A DNA stretch of 64,000 nt from Methylophilus sp. TWE2 (GTDB lineage: Bacteria; Pseudomonadota; Gammaproteobacteria; Burkholderiales; Methylophilaceae), in the NCBI RefSeq assembly GCF_001183865.1, contig NZ_CP012020.1, positions 496,001 through 560,000 on the forward strand. The letters are read 5' to 3'. Every line of letters begins with the position of its first letter. Position 1 is the first letter of the stretch. A program made the position numbers and the translations under genes. Shown here piece after piece: positions 29,552 to 38,247 of the stretch. Under the pieces are notes generated by a model, which had not been told where the DNA came from, ran no database searches, and worked only from the letters and a program-made list of their open reading frames with translations.

Positions 29552-29861
29552 TGTATTAAACAGGCTATCCGAGTTGCTCGAACAGCGTAAGGCCGCTGAT
29601 CCATCTTCTTCCTATGTTGCGAAGTTGTATGCCAAAGGTATGGACAGTATCCTCAAAAAGATCGGTGAAGAAGCCACTGAAACTGTGATTGCTGCCAAGG
29701 GTGGTAAGGCCGACGAAATCATTTATGAAACAGCAGATTTATGGTTTCATACGCTGGTGATGTTGAGTCATGCCGGACTCAGTGCTCAAGATGTGCTTGA
29801 CGAATTGGCGCGCCGCGAAGGCTTGTCTGGCATTGCAGAGAAAGCGAACAGAACAGAATGA
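29544..29861 (+). CDS. hisE: Phosphoribosyl-ATP pyrophosphatase HisE
   Basis: Removes pyrophosphate from phosphoribosyl-ATP. The 105 residues show the MazG-like EExxE pattern in [16 protein letters not shown] and [13 protein letters not shown]. It overlaps hisI by 8 bases and the HIT gene by 4 bases. Confidence 0.95.
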   Translation: MSDVLNRLSELLEQRKAADPSSSYVAKLYAKGMDSILKKIGEEATETVIAAKGGKADEIIYETADLWFHTLVMLSHAGLSAQDVLDELARREGLSGIAEKANRTE

Positions 29862-30187
29862 GTGCAGACTGTATTTTTTGCAAAATCGTTGCGGGTTACA
29901 TTCCGTCAAAAACGATATTTCAAGATGACGAGGTCATTGCGTTTCACGACATTCGTCCATTAGCCAAGGTGCATTTTTTGATTGTGCCCAAGGCGCATAT
30001 TGAAACGCTGAAAGATTGCACGGCTGAACATCAGGCCTTGTTGGGGAAAATGATGTTGCTTGCTGCCCAGTTAGCCGCTGAGCAAGGCTTGACGGGTTAC
30101 AAGACTGTCATGAATGTTGGTCGCGAAGGCGGCCAGGAAGTGTTTCATATTCATCTGCATGTGTTTGGTGGCGGACCTGCCGCCTGA
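29858..30187 (+). CDS. HIT-family nucleotide phosphoramidase (HinT)
   Basis: Cytosolic histidine-triad hydrolase of AMP-lysine-type phosphoramidates. The 109 residues begin [14 protein letters not shown] and end with the triad HIHLHVFGG (H97, H99, H101). It overlaps hisE by 4 bases (ATGA) and leads into tatA after 25 bases, the his-hit-tat order common in betaproteobacteria. Confidence 0.92.
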   Translation: MSADCIFCKIVAGYIPSKTIFQDDEVIAFHDIRPLAKVHFLIVPKAHIETLKDCTAEHQALLGKMMLLAAQLAAEQGLTGYKTVMNVGREGGQEVFHIHLHVFGGGPAA

Positions 30188-30212
30188 TGCCAGAAAGATA
30201 AAGGAGATTGCA

Positions 30213-30395
30213 ATGGGTTCATTTAGTTTGTGGCATTGGCTGATTGTCTTACTGATTGTGGTGTTGGTATTTGGTACCAAAAAGCTACGTAATATCGGTG
30301 GAGATGTAGGCGGGGCGGTCAATGAGTTCAAGAAGGCAATGAATGAAGGTAAGGATGCATCCAAGCCTGAAGAGATTTCAGATAAAAGTAAGTGA
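30213..30395 (+). CDS. tatA: Twin-arginine translocase subunit TatA
   Basis: Pore-forming subunit of the Tat protein exporter. The 60-residue protein has one helix [16 protein letters not shown], the [10 protein letters not shown] hinge, an amphipathic helix and a Lys-rich tail. ATG 30213 with AAGGAGA upstream is clear. It is followed by tatB after 13 bases. Confidence 0.95.
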   Translation: MGSFSLWHWLIVLLIVVLVFGTKKLRNIGGDVGGAVNEFKKAMNEGKDASKPEEISDKSK

Positions 30396-30408
30396 ACACT
30401 GACGCGCC

Positions 30409-30930
30409 GTGTTTGATATTTCATTTTCAGAACTGATGGTCATTGCCATCATCGCGCTCGTGGTGATTGGGCCGGAAAAGTTGCCAAAAGTCGCCCGCAC
30501 TGCGGGCGCTTTTTTTGGTCGGCTGCAACGTTTTGTCTCGCAAGTGAAAGACGAAGTAAACCGGGAATCACGTTTTGCTGAATTGCAAACACTGCAGCAG
30601 GAAGTACAATCCAGTTTGCATCAAAGCTATACGGAAATTGAACAAAGTATTTTGCCCGCAAAACCGGCTGCAGATGAGGTTGTGGCAGACCCTGTGAAGG
30701 TTAAAAAGCCGCGTAAACCGCGCCAACGTAAAACGCCTTCAGTGGTTGAGCAGTCTTCTGAAGCAGAGTCCATTTCCACCAAACAATCAATCGCCAAGCC
30801 TGGTGATCCACAAGCTGAGCTGTTTGCAGCGGCACCTATGCCTGAGCAAAAGAAACCGCGCCGACCACGTAAAACAGTTAAAAGAGAAGATCTAGTCGAT
30901 TCTGTCTCTGAACAAAAACCGCTTTCTTAA
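30409..30930 (+). CDS. tatB: Twin-arginine translocase subunit TatB
   Basis: Tat receptor subunit, 173 residues. N-terminal MFDISFSELMVIAIIALVVIG is the TatB helix with its Glu. GPEKLPKVARTAG follows, then an amphipathic region and a long charged tail with KKPRKPRQRKTP and KKPRRPRKTVKRE. The start is GTG 30409. Confidence 0.94.
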   Translation: MFDISFSELMVIAIIALVVIGPEKLPKVARTAGAFFGRLQRFVSQVKDEVNRESRFAELQTLQQEVQSSLHQSYTEIEQSILPAKPAADEVVADPVKVKKPRKPRQRKTPSVVEQSSEAESISTKQSIAKPGDPQAELFAAAPMPEQKKPRRPRKTVKREDLVDSVSEQKPLS

Positions 30931-30953
30931 GCGTTTACGAAATCCCGCTCATC

Positions 30954-31691
30954 ATGACGCCTACCGAAAGTTTTATTTCACACCTGATTGAATTGCGCAA
31001 CCGCCTGCTACGTGCAATCGTCGGCTGGCTGGTCGTGTTTGTGGCCTTGTTCCCGTTTGCCGACAAACTTTATAGCCTGATAGCGGCGCCGTTATTGAGC
31101 AAGTTGCCCCAAGGTGCGCAAATGATTGCCACGGCAGTGACGACGCCTTTTTTTGTGCCCATGAAAGTGACTATGCTGACGGCCTTTCTCGTCGCCCTGC
31201 CGTGGATGATTTACCAATGCTGGGCCTTTATTGCACCAGGGTTGTATGAGCATGAAAAACGACTAATCCGTCCTTTGCTGGCGGCGGCGATGGTCTTGTT
31301 TTTTGTTGGTATGGCTTTTGCCTATTTTGTCGTGTTTCCTGTCGTATTCGGCTTCTTGGTTGGCAGTGCGCCGCAAGGCGTTGCTGTCATGACCGATATT
31401 GCCGAATACCTGAATTTTGTCATCGGCTTGTTTGTTGCCTTTGGCTTTGCGTTTGAAGTGCCTGTTGCCGTGGTGCTGATAGCATTGATGGGGTGGGTGA
31501 CCTTGGACCAATTAAAGGAATCACGTTCTTACGTCATTGTTGGCGCTTTTGTCTTGGGGGCGATTTTCACGCCGCCCGATATTGTGTCGCAATGTATGCT
31601 GGCGGTACCGCTGTGGTTGCTTTACGAGCTTGGCCTCCTGGTGGTGCGCTGGTTGCCGCAACCGCCAGCGACTGATTCTCCGACAAGCTAA
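30954..31691 (+). CDS. tatC: Twin-arginine translocase subunit TatC
   Basis: Polytopic Tat receptor, 245 residues with six helices. N-terminal SFISHLIELRNRLLRA matches the signal-binding start, and the conserved cytosolic loop PWMIYQCWAFIAPGLYEHEKR is present. Its stop directly abuts the stop of the convergent protease gene with no base between. The Rieske protein encoded 2 kb downstream is a likely substrate. Confidence 0.96.
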   Translation: MTPTESFISHLIELRNRLLRAIVGWLVVFVALFPFADKLYSLIAAPLLSKLPQGAQMIATAVTTPFFVPMKVTMLTAFLVALPWMIYQCWAFIAPGLYEHEKRLIRPLLAAAMVLFFVGMAFAYFVVFPVVFGFLVGSAPQGVAVMTDIAEYLNFVIGLFVAFGFAFEVPVAVVLIALMGWVTLDQLKESRSYVIVGAFVLGAIFTPPDIVSQCMLAVPLWLLYELGLLVVRWLPQPPATDSPTS

Positions 31692-32849
31692 TTATTGCGG
31701 TAGTTTGCTTGGGAGTGGGCGCTTGCCAACTACCAGTGCAATATTGACTTTTTTGCCCGCACGTATGATGGACAAGGTTGCTTTGTCGCCTGGTTTAAGC
31801 ATGGCAATAATATTGAGCATAGATTGACTATCTGCTACTGGTTTGTCATCAATGCCCACCAAGATATCGCCTGGACGTAAACCTGCCTTGTCAGCCGGGC
31901 TATCCAACAGGACGCCGGCAATCAGGGACCCGTTCGCTGTTTTCAAGTTGAAGGACTCTGCCAGCTCTGGCGTAATATCTTGGGCCTCGATCCCTATCCA
32001 GCCACGTGTCACCGAACCATTAAATGTAATTTGCTCCATGACCTGTTTGGCAATGCTGACCGGGATGGCAAAGCCAATCCCCATACTGCCGCCATTGCGT
32101 GAATAAATGGCGCTGTTGATGCCGATCAGGTTGCCGTTGACGTCTATGAGGGCGCCACCGGAGTTGCCTGGGTTGATTGAGGCATCTGTTTGAATGAAGT
32201 TCTCAAAGGTATTGATGCCCAGATGATTGCGACCCAATGCACTGATGATACCCTGAGTCACGGTTTGGCCGACACCAAACGGGTTACCAATCGCCAGAAC
32301 GACATCGCCTACTTTCATCTGGTCACTGTTGCTGAAGGTGATGGCTGGCAGTTTTTTGCGATTTATTTTAAGCACTGCTAAATCGGTATCCGGATCGGTA
32401 CCTACCACCGTGGCAGAGGACTTGCTGCCATCGCTAAGCGCCACTTCGATCTGGTCAGCTGAGCTGATGACGTGATTGTTGGTCAGAATCAGGCCGTCGG
32501 CGCTGACAATCACGCCGCTTCCCAGGCTGTTTTCAGGTTGCTCGTCTTCCTCTTCCATCTCTTCACCGAAAAAATGGCGGAACAATGGGTCATTTTTTAA
32601 AGCATGATGCGGATCCTGGCTGATGCCTTCGGTGGTGAAAATGTTCACCACCGAAGGCATGGCTTTGCTCACCGCGGTGCGATAGCCGGTTTTGGCGATC
32701 ACCGTGCTACTGTTGGCCGCCGTTTCCTTGATCACCAGTGTTTTGTTAGCGGGTTGCGTGAGAATGTTTGGATAAAATAATTTTAAGACAAACAAAACGC
32801 CCAAACAAACGGTGACGGCTTGTGAGAAGATAGTCCAAAGATATCGCAT
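31692..32849 (-). CDS. Membrane-anchored DegS/AlgW-like serine protease
   Basis: Periplasmic HtrA-family protease of 385 residues. One N-terminal helix (about 5-25) without a clear cleavage site suggests an inner-membrane anchor. The trypsin-like triad is H126 (LTNNHVIS), D156 (DTDLAVLKI) and S230 (NPGNSGGALI). A single PDZ domain fills the last 100 residues. One PDZ plus anchor resembles DegS, which starts the sigma-E response, rather than two-PDZ DegP. No rseA or rseB is near, so that role is inferred. Minus strand, convergent with tatC. Confidence 0.9.
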   Translation of the reverse strand: MRYLWTIFSQAVTVCLGVLFVLKLFYPNILTQPANKTLVIKETAANSSTVIAKTGYRTAVSKAMPSVVNIFTTEGISQDPHHALKNDPLFRHFFGEEMEEEDEQPENSLGSGVIVSADGLILTNNHVISSADQIEVALSDGSKSSATVVGTDPDTDLAVLKINRKKLPAITFSNSDQMKVGDVVLAIGNPFGVGQTVTQGIISALGRNHLGINTFENFIQTDASINPGNSGGALIDVNGNLIGINSAIYSRNGGSMGIGFAIPVSIAKQVMEQITFNGSVTRGWIGIEAQDITPELAESFNLKTANGSLIAGVLLDSPADKAGLRPGDILVGIDDKPVADSQSMLNIIAMLKPGDKATLSIIRAGKKVNIALVVGKRPLPSKLPQ

Positions 32850-32904
32850 AATTGCAAAAGTAAAATGAGTCTTAACAAGTCACTAGTATATATGAGAGTC
32901 TGAG

Positions 32905-33651
32905 ATGGAATTGAATCTTCTTGTTGCGGAATTGGCCAATTTTTTACAAGTTGGAAAATTTCAGGATTATTGCCCGAATGGATTGCAAGTCGAAGGTCGG
33001 CCGCAAGTGCGGCGCATTGTCAGTGGTGTGACGGCCAGCCAGGCTCTGATTGAAGCTGCAATTGAGGCGGATGCGGATGCCGTTCTTGTGCATCATGGCT
33101 ATTTCTGGCGTGGTGAAGCGTCTGAGGTCACTGGGCTCAAGCGCAATCGTCTCAAGCGCTTGCTGACTTATGATCTGAGCTTGCTTGCCTACCATTTGCC
33201 GCTGGATGCACACGCTGAAGTTGGAAATAACGTACAACTCGGCAAAGTGCTTGAGTGGCCCATCGTGCGTTATCTGGATGATAAAAATATGCTGCCAGTA
33301 GCGGAGTTCTCACAAACGATGACGCTGAGTCAATTGGGTGATCACGTTAGTCGGAAACTTGGGCGTTCAGCACAAATACTCGGCAATCCTCAAAAGCCGG
33401 TACAAACAGTGGCTTGGTGTACAGGAGCGGCGCAGTCGTATATCCAACAGGCAGTCAATGCTGGCGTGGATCTCTTTGTCAGCGGTGAAGTCTCTGAGCA
33501 GACCTGGCACACCGTGTGTGAAACGGATACGGCTTATATCAGCGCAGGGCATCACGCGACTGAGCGTTATGGGGTGCAGGCGCTAGGACATTGGCTGGCG
33601 GAAAAATATGGGATTGAGCATATTTATGTGGAGTTGGATAACCCGGTTTAG
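32905..33651 (+). CDS. Nif3-like dinuclear metal-centre protein (YbgI family)
   Basis: A 248-residue member of the Nif3/YbgI family. Visible are DYCPNGLQVEGRPQVRRIVSGVTA at the start, the metal ligands in VLVHHGYFW, and a late GHHATERYGVQALG. Its true reaction is uncertain; homologues have been linked to GTP cyclohydrolase type 2-like or metal-storage activity. It is divergent from the protease (55 bases between starts) and precedes petA, an order usual in betaproteobacteria. Confidence 0.9.
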   Translation: MELNLLVAELANFLQVGKFQDYCPNGLQVEGRPQVRRIVSGVTASQALIEAAIEADADAVLVHHGYFWRGEASEVTGLKRNRLKRLLTYDLSLLAYHLPLDAHAEVGNNVQLGKVLEWPIVRYLDDKNMLPVAEFSQTMTLSQLGDHVSRKLGRSAQILGNPQKPVQTVAWCTGAAQSYIQQAVNAGVDLFVSGEVSEQTWHTVCETDTAYISAGHHATERYGVQALGHWLAEKYGIEHIYVELDNPV

Positions 33652-33683
33652 TTGATAAATATCAATGACTTATTGAATTATAT

Positions 33684-33712
33684 TTGGCTTGTTTATGCGA
33701 AAAATGTATAAT
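33684..33712 (+). promoter_or_regulatory. Promoter of petABC
   Basis: -35 TTGGCT (33684-33689), 17-base spacer, perfect -10 TATAAT (33707-33712), then a GC-rich CGCGCC discriminator. It is 56 bases upstream of the petA ATG. Confidence 0.75.
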
Positions 33713-33767
33713 CGCGCCTGAAGTTTTGATCACACTGTTACCTCAAAAGGGTAGATTAAGGAAGCCA

Positions 33768-34388
33768 ATGTCAGAAAACAAAATTGACAACAACTGTTTG
33801 TCGTTTTGCCAGCCATCTGAGGTGGATTTGCAAAAACGCGACTTTTTGGTGAAGGCCACGGCTGCCACCGGTGCTGTGGGTGTTGCTGCTGTAGCGGTCC
33901 CGTTTGTAGGTAGCATGCTGCCTAGTGAGCGTGCCAAAGCGGCAGGTGCGCCAGTAGAAATTGATATCAGCAAGTTGAAGCCGGGCGAGAAAATGACTGC
34001 CGAATGGCGCGGTCAGCCGGTATGGATTGTGCGCCGCACGCCGGAAATGTTGGCCAAGCTTTCCAAGCATGATGATCAGCTTTCCGATCCTAAGCTAGAA
34101 GTGCCTCAGCAGCCTGAATATTGTAAGAATCCCGCACGGGCAATCAAACCAGAATTTGCGATCATGTTGGGGACCTGTACCCATCTTGGTTGCTCGCCGA
34201 ATGACAATTTTGCCATAACGGCAGATTGGGACGGTGGTTTTGTCTGTCCATGTCATGGATCTAAGTTTGACTTGGCAGGTCGCGTCATGAAGGGGTCTCC
34301 TGCACCCACCAATCTCGTGGTGCCACCGCATCAATATCTTACTGAAACGACTATTTTGGTTGGCGACGACAAGAAAGCGGGAGCTTAA
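33768..34388 (+). CDS. petA: Ubiquinol-cytochrome c reductase Rieske iron-sulfur subunit
   Basis: Rieske subunit of cytochrome bc1, which moves electrons from ubiquinol to cytochrome c1. The 206 residues begin with a Tat-like signal-anchor, [18 protein letters not shown], where the usual Arg-Arg is Lys-Arg. The C-terminal domain has the cluster motifs CTHLGC and CPCHGS. ATG 33768 is chosen because the family-like MSENKIDNN follows; the frame opens at 33684. petB follows after 2 bases. Confidence 0.96.
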   Translation: MSENKIDNNCLSFCQPSEVDLQKRDFLVKATAATGAVGVAAVAVPFVGSMLPSERAKAAGAPVEIDISKLKPGEKMTAEWRGQPVWIVRRTPEMLAKLSKHDDQLSDPKLEVPQQPEYCKNPARAIKPEFAIMLGTCTHLGCSPNDNFAITADWDGGFVCPCHGSKFDLAGRVMKGSPAPTNLVVPPHQYLTETTILVGDDKKAGA

Positions 34389-34390
34389 GC

Positions 34391-35680
34391 ATGGCGGACA
34401 CAAAAAAAATAGAAACGACTGGTCTGTTGGGCTGGATTGATTCCCGTTTCCCACTGACCAGTACGATAAAAGGACATCTTACCGAGTATTACGCACCTAA
34501 GAACTTCAATTTCTGGTACTTCTTTGGTTCGTTGGCGTTATTGGTGCTGGTGCTGCAGATTGTCACTGGCATCTTCCTGACCATGAACTACAAGCCGGAT
34601 GCCGAATTGGCGTTTGCTTCGGTCGAATACATTATGCGTGATGTATTTGGTGGCAACATTATCCGTTATATGCACTCTACCGGTGCTTCCATGTTCTTCG
34701 TGGTGGTCTACCTGCATATGTTCCGTGGCCTGATTTACGGGTCATACCGTACACCGCGTGAATTGATCTGGCTGTTTGGCGTAGGCATTTTCCTGGTATT
34801 GATGGGTGAGGCCTTCTTCGGCTACCTGCTGCCATGGGGCCAAATGTCATACTGGGGTGCGCAGGTGATTGTGAACCTGTTCTCTACCGTACCATTTATC
34901 GGTCCTGATCTGTCTGAATGGTTGCGCGGTGACTACTTGGTGTCGGATGCAACATTGAACCGCTTCTTTGCTTTCCACGTGATTGCTTTGCCGTTGGTTT
35001 TGTTGGGTCTGGTGGCAGTGCACATTGTGGCCTTGCATGAGGTGGGTTCTAACAACCCTGATGGCGTTGAAATCAAGAAGCATAAGGACAAGGAAACAGG
35101 TATTCCATTAGATGGTATTCCGTTCCACCCTTACTACTCTGTCAAAGATATGGTGGGTGTGGTGGCCTTCCTCATGGTGTTCTTTGCGATTGTGTTCTTT
35201 ATGCCGGAAATGGGCGGTTATTTCCTTGAGGCGAACAACTTTATCCCGGCAGATCCGCTGAAAACACCACCGCATATTGCGCCAGTCTGGTATTTCACGC
35301 CTTATTACTCCATCTTGCGTGCAGTACCGCCTATCGGTATTTCACAGTTCCCTGGTGTAGTAGCCATGGGCTTGTCAGTGGTGGCGTTTGCTTTCTTGCC
35401 ATGGCTGGACAAGAGCCCAGTGAAATCTATCCGTTACCGTGGCAAGTTGTACAAGCGCTGGTTAACGGCGTTCGTGATCAGCTTTGTCATCCTGGGTTAC
35501 CTGGGTACAGTGCCAGGCGATGTCTGGGGGCAATTCGGTCCATGGATGGGGCGCGCAGATCGTGCGACAGTGCTTGCCCGTATTTGTGCCGTTGTGTACT
35601 TCGCATTCTTTGCGTTGATGCCTTGGTACACCAAAAAAGACCAAACCAAGCCAGCGCCAGAAAGGGTGACATACAAATGA
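34391..35680 (+). CDS. petB: Ubiquinol-cytochrome c reductase cytochrome b
   Basis: Membrane subunit with two b haems and both quinone sites. The 429 residues show HSTGASMFFVVVYLHMFRG (haem His), GEAFFGYLLPWGQMSYWGAQV, and the Qo-site PVWYFTPYYSILRA where mitochondria have PEWY. Later helices complete the long form of cytochrome b. Its stop overlaps the petC ATG by 4 bases. Confidence 0.97.
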   Translation: MADTKKIETTGLLGWIDSRFPLTSTIKGHLTEYYAPKNFNFWYFFGSLALLVLVLQIVTGIFLTMNYKPDAELAFASVEYIMRDVFGGNIIRYMHSTGASMFFVVVYLHMFRGLIYGSYRTPRELIWLFGVGIFLVLMGEAFFGYLLPWGQMSYWGAQVIVNLFSTVPFIGPDLSEWLRGDYLVSDATLNRFFAFHVIALPLVLLGLVAVHIVALHEVGSNNPDGVEIKKHKDKETGIPLDGIPFHPYYSVKDMVGVVAFLMVFFAIVFFMPEMGGYFLEANNFIPADPLKTPPHIAPVWYFTPYYSILRAVPPIGISQFPGVVAMGLSVVAFAFLPWLDKSPVKSIRYRGKLYKRWLTAFVISFVILGYLGTVPGDVWGQFGPWMGRADRATVLARICAVVYFAFFALMPWYTKKDQTKPAPERVTYK

Positions 35681-36387
35681 TGAAAAAATGGTTTATTCAG
35701 GCATTTGCTAGCCTGGCATTGCTGGCCTCCGGCGTTGCTCTGGCGAACGAAGTGCATATTGACGTCAAGGCGCCAATCAAAATGACGGATAAGGCGTCAT
35801 TGCAGCGCGGTGCCAAGATTTTTGTAAACTACTGCTTAAACTGCCATAGCGCAAACTACATGCGTTACAACCGTTTGCAGGATATCGGCCTGAGCGACAA
35901 GCAAATCAAGGAAAACTTGTTGTTTGCCGGTGAAAAAGTAGGCGAAACCATGCGTATCAGCATGAACCCTAAAGATGCCAAAAAGTGGTTTGGTGCTGCG
36001 CCACCTGACCTGAGCGTTGAAGTGCGTGCGCGTGGTGCCGATTGGGTATATGCCTACCTGCGTAGTTTTTACAAGGACGACACTCGTCCTACCGGCTGGA
36101 ACAACCAGGTATTTGACAAAGTAGCGATGCCGCACGTGTTGTATGAGTTGCAGGGTATCCAGGTGTTGGACCATGAAACACATGCGCTGAAACTGGAGAA
36201 AGCTGGTAAGTTGAGTCCTGAAGAGTATGACCAGTTTGTTGGTGATCTCACCAACTTCCTGGCCTTTATGGCTGAGCCAGCCAAACAATCCCGTTTGTGG
36301 ATTGGCGTGGTGGTGTTGCTATTCCTGTCTGTGCTGTTCGTCTTGGTTAAAAAAATTAAAGCGGAATACTGGAAAGATATTCGCTAA
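35677..36387 (+). CDS. petC: Ubiquinol-cytochrome c reductase cytochrome c1
   Basis: Membrane-anchored c-type haem subunit of the bc1 complex, 236 residues. A signal peptide MMKKWFIQAFASLALLASGV ends near ALA-NEVH. The haem motif is CLNCH in NYCLNCHSANYMRYNRL, with a methionine further on as the sixth ligand. A C-terminal helix LWIGVVVLLFLSVLFVLV anchors it. ATG 35677 overlaps the petB stop (ATGATGA). A second ATG follows at once. Confidence 0.96.
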   Translation: MMKKWFIQAFASLALLASGVALANEVHIDVKAPIKMTDKASLQRGAKIFVNYCLNCHSANYMRYNRLQDIGLSDKQIKENLLFAGEKVGETMRISMNPKDAKKWFGAAPPDLSVEVRARGADWVYAYLRSFYKDDTRPTGWNNQVFDKVAMPHVLYELQGIQVLDHETHALKLEKAGKLSPEEYDQFVGDLTNFLAFMAEPAKQSRLWIGVVVLLFLSVLFVLVKKIKAEYWKDIR

Positions 36388-36402
36388 TTGAAACCCAAGT
36401 CC

Positions 36403-36436
36403 GACACCAAGGCGTGAGGCCTTGGTGTCTTTTTTT
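36403..36436 (+). terminator. Intrinsic terminator of petABC
   Basis: An 11-bp stem GACACCAAGGC/GCCTTGGTGTC has a 5-base loop and a T-run. Confidence 0.93.
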
Positions 36437-36452
36437 ATAGGGAAAATAAATT

Positions 36453-37052
36453 ATGATGAGATTGTATTCGGGTACCGTAGATCCTTACAGTCACCGTTGC
36501 CGTATCGTACTGTTCGAAAAAGGGATGGACTTTGAAGTCATTGATGTTGACTTAACCAATAAGACCGAAGATTTGGCCATCTTGAACCCATATGGTGAAG
36601 TGCCGGTGCTGGTTGAGCGTGACCTCGTATTGTCGGAAGCCAATATCATCAATGAGTATATTGATGAGCGTTTCCCACATCCACAATTGATGCCTGCGGA
36701 TCCTGTGATGCGTGCACGTGCGCGTCTGTTCCTTTACAACTTTGAAAAAGACCTGTTCAGCCACATCAAGGACATTGAGTCCAGCGATGAGGAAACGGCT
36801 GACAAAGCACGTAAAGTGGTGCGTGACAACCTGACGCAGCTGGTGCCGATTTTTGGTAAACAAAGTTACCTGATGGGTGATGAGTACTCCATGCTTGATG
36901 TGGCGATTACGCCATTGTTATGGCGCCTGGGACATTATGGGATTGAGTTGCCAAACCAGGCAGCGCCATTGCTCAAATACGCAGAGAGACTATTCTCCCG
37001 CCCGATGTATGCAGAAGCGATGACGCCTTCTGAAAAGGCGATGCGTAAATAA
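36453..37052 (+). CDS. sspA: Stringent starvation protein A
   Basis: RNA-polymerase-associated, glutathione-transferase-fold regulator of the starvation response. The 199 residues start MMRLYSGTVDPYSHRCRIVLFEKG, have the thioredoxin-like NPYGEVPVLVERDLVLSEANIINEYIDE, and an all-helical C-terminal domain. The first Met at 36453 and the second at 36456 are both possible. It sits between petC and sspB, as in many betaproteobacteria. Confidence 0.93.
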   Translation: MMRLYSGTVDPYSHRCRIVLFEKGMDFEVIDVDLTNKTEDLAILNPYGEVPVLVERDLVLSEANIINEYIDERFPHPQLMPADPVMRARARLFLYNFEKDLFSHIKDIESSDEETADKARKVVRDNLTQLVPIFGKQSYLMGDEYSMLDVAITPLLWRLGHYGIELPNQAAPLLKYAERLFSRPMYAEAMTPSEKAMRK

Positions 37053-37068
37053 CGCCTTGGCATACAAG

Positions 37069-37098
37069 CAGCGCGGATGATATTCGCGCTGTTTTTTT
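37069..37098 (+). terminator. Terminator between sspA and sspB
   Basis: A 7-bp stem CAGCGCG/CGCGCTG with a 9-base loop is followed by seven T. The sspB SD begins directly after the T-run. Confidence 0.8.
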
Positions 37099-37110
37099 AA
37101 GGACATGTCC

Positions 37111-37524
37111 ATGAGTTCATTGATTCCAACCACTGCTTACCTGATACGCGCCATTCATGAGTGGTGTATCGATAATGGATTAACCCCGCATTTGCTGGTC
37201 AAGGTCGATGCACATACGCGTGTCCCCATGGCTTATGTCAAGAATGGTGAAATTGTGCTCAACGTCAATTACACCGCGGTGAAAGACTTGCATATCGATA
37301 ACGATGCAGTCGTATTTTCTGCACGCTTCAATGGGGTGGCACAGCATATTTATGTGCCCATCCATCGTATAGGCGGTGTTTTTGCCAGGGAGAATGGTCA
37401 GGGCATGTTCTTTGAGGTGGCCGATGGACAAGCGCCAGAACCTAATGATCGCGATGTTGTGCCGACAATTGAAACCCCAGAGCCGCCGCCTGCTAAAAAG
37501 TCGCACCTTAAAGTAGTGAAATAG
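37111..37524 (+). CDS. sspB: ClpXP adaptor SspB
   Basis: Delivers ssrA-tagged proteins to ClpXP. The 137 residues have the substrate-binding core around PMAYVKNGEIVLNVNYTAVK, then a Pro/Glu linker and the C-terminal tail KSHLKVVK, which resembles the ClpX-binding LRVVK tail of E. coli SspB. ATG 37111 is preferred over ATG 37105, since AAGGA lies 7 bases before the former and only one before the latter. Confidence 0.93.
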   Translation: MSSLIPTTAYLIRAIHEWCIDNGLTPHLLVKVDAHTRVPMAYVKNGEIVLNVNYTAVKDLHIDNDAVVFSARFNGVAQHIYVPIHRIGGVFARENGQGMFFEVADGQAPEPNDRDVVPTIETPEPPPAKKSHLKVVK

Positions 37525-37589
37525 GTGTGTGTTGTAAGAATGTCCTGCTGATGGTATGGCGGAGCGTCAAATTGGACAATATTTTCAAC

Positions 37590-37647
37590 AAAAAAATAAA
37601 AAAATTCTTAAAAGCACTGGATCACTTCCCGAAAAAAGTGATATAGT
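37590..37647 (+). promoter_or_regulatory. Stable-RNA promoter of the tRNA-tuf unit
   Basis: -10 TATAGT at 37642-37647 is followed by the GC discriminator TGCGCC, 16 bases before the first tRNA. An A/T tract at 37590-37613 lies where an UP element should be, upstream of a weak -35 near 37618. The pair ATCACTT/AAGTGAT (37621-37643) overlaps the -10. Confidence 0.65.
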
Positions 37648-37663
37648 TGCGCCTTCCTGAAAT

Positions 37664-37739
37664 GCCGGGTTAGCTCAGTTGGTAGAGCAGCGCACTTGTA
37701 ATGCGAAGGTCATCAGTTCGATTCCGATACCCGGCACCA
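37664..37739 (+). tRNA. tRNA-Thr (anticodon TGT)
   Basis: A 76-base cloverleaf with acceptor GCCGGGT/ACCCGGC and anticodon loop CTTGTAA. The T-loop is GTTCGATTC and the CCA is encoded. It is first of the Thr-Tyr-Gly-Thr-tuf set found also in E. coli. Confidence 0.97.
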
Positions 37740-37801
37740 AAATAATGCATGTTGACATTGACGTCGGCAGTATTAACCGCGATAATCGCGGTCGATTTTT
37801 T

Positions 37802-37886
37802 GGAGGGGTGGCCGAGTGGTTAAAGGCGACGGACTGTAAATCCGTTCTCTCTGAGTACGCTGGTTCGAATCCAGCCCCCTCCACCA
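37802..37886 (+). tRNA. tRNA-Tyr (anticodon GTA)
   Basis: An 85-base class II tRNA with acceptor GGAGGGG/CCCCTCC, anticodon loop CTGTAAA, a long variable arm, and encoded CCA. Confidence 0.97.
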
Positions 37887-37955
37887 AAAATGATTGCCTG
37901 TAGGTGTTGCTGTAAAGCGGGTCGGTGAGAACCTTCCTTGGGTGTTCTGCATAGT

Positions 37956-38031
37956 GCGGGTGTAGCTCAGTTGGTAGAGCACTTGCCTTCCAAGCAAGAT
38001 GTCGCGAGTTCGAACCTCGTCGCCCGCTCCA
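37956..38031 (+). tRNA. tRNA-Gly (anticodon TCC)
   Basis: A 76-base cloverleaf with acceptor GCGGGTG/CGCCCGC, anticodon loop CTTCCAA, T-loop GTTCGAACC, encoded CCA. Confidence 0.97.
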
Positions 38032-38051
38032 ACAATAACAAAAGGCATAAC

Positions 38052-38126
<75 letters not shown>

Positions 38127-38219
38127 GATTCGCTCTATAAGCATATGGGGCTTGGTAAGTAGTCGCGTGCAAGGGTGCTGTCATCCGCGTCGCATAATTT
38201 GTGAAAACAATATTATTGG

Positions 38220-38240
38220 CTTTATTTAGTACTAATAAAG
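38220..38240 (+). promoter_or_regulatory. Near-palindromic hairpin over the first tuf ribosome-binding site
   Basis: CTTTATT and AATAAAG flank TAGTACT, and the right arm contains the start of the AAAGGA SD for tuf (ATG 38251). Folding would partly hide the SD. Confidence 0.4.
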
Positions 38241-38247
38241 GAAAAAC

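Noticed and set aside
35401-35676. Long N-terminal extension of cytochrome c1 within petB
   Set aside because: It overlaps petB coding sequence in another frame. ATG 35677 begins a proper signal peptide and overlaps the petB stop.
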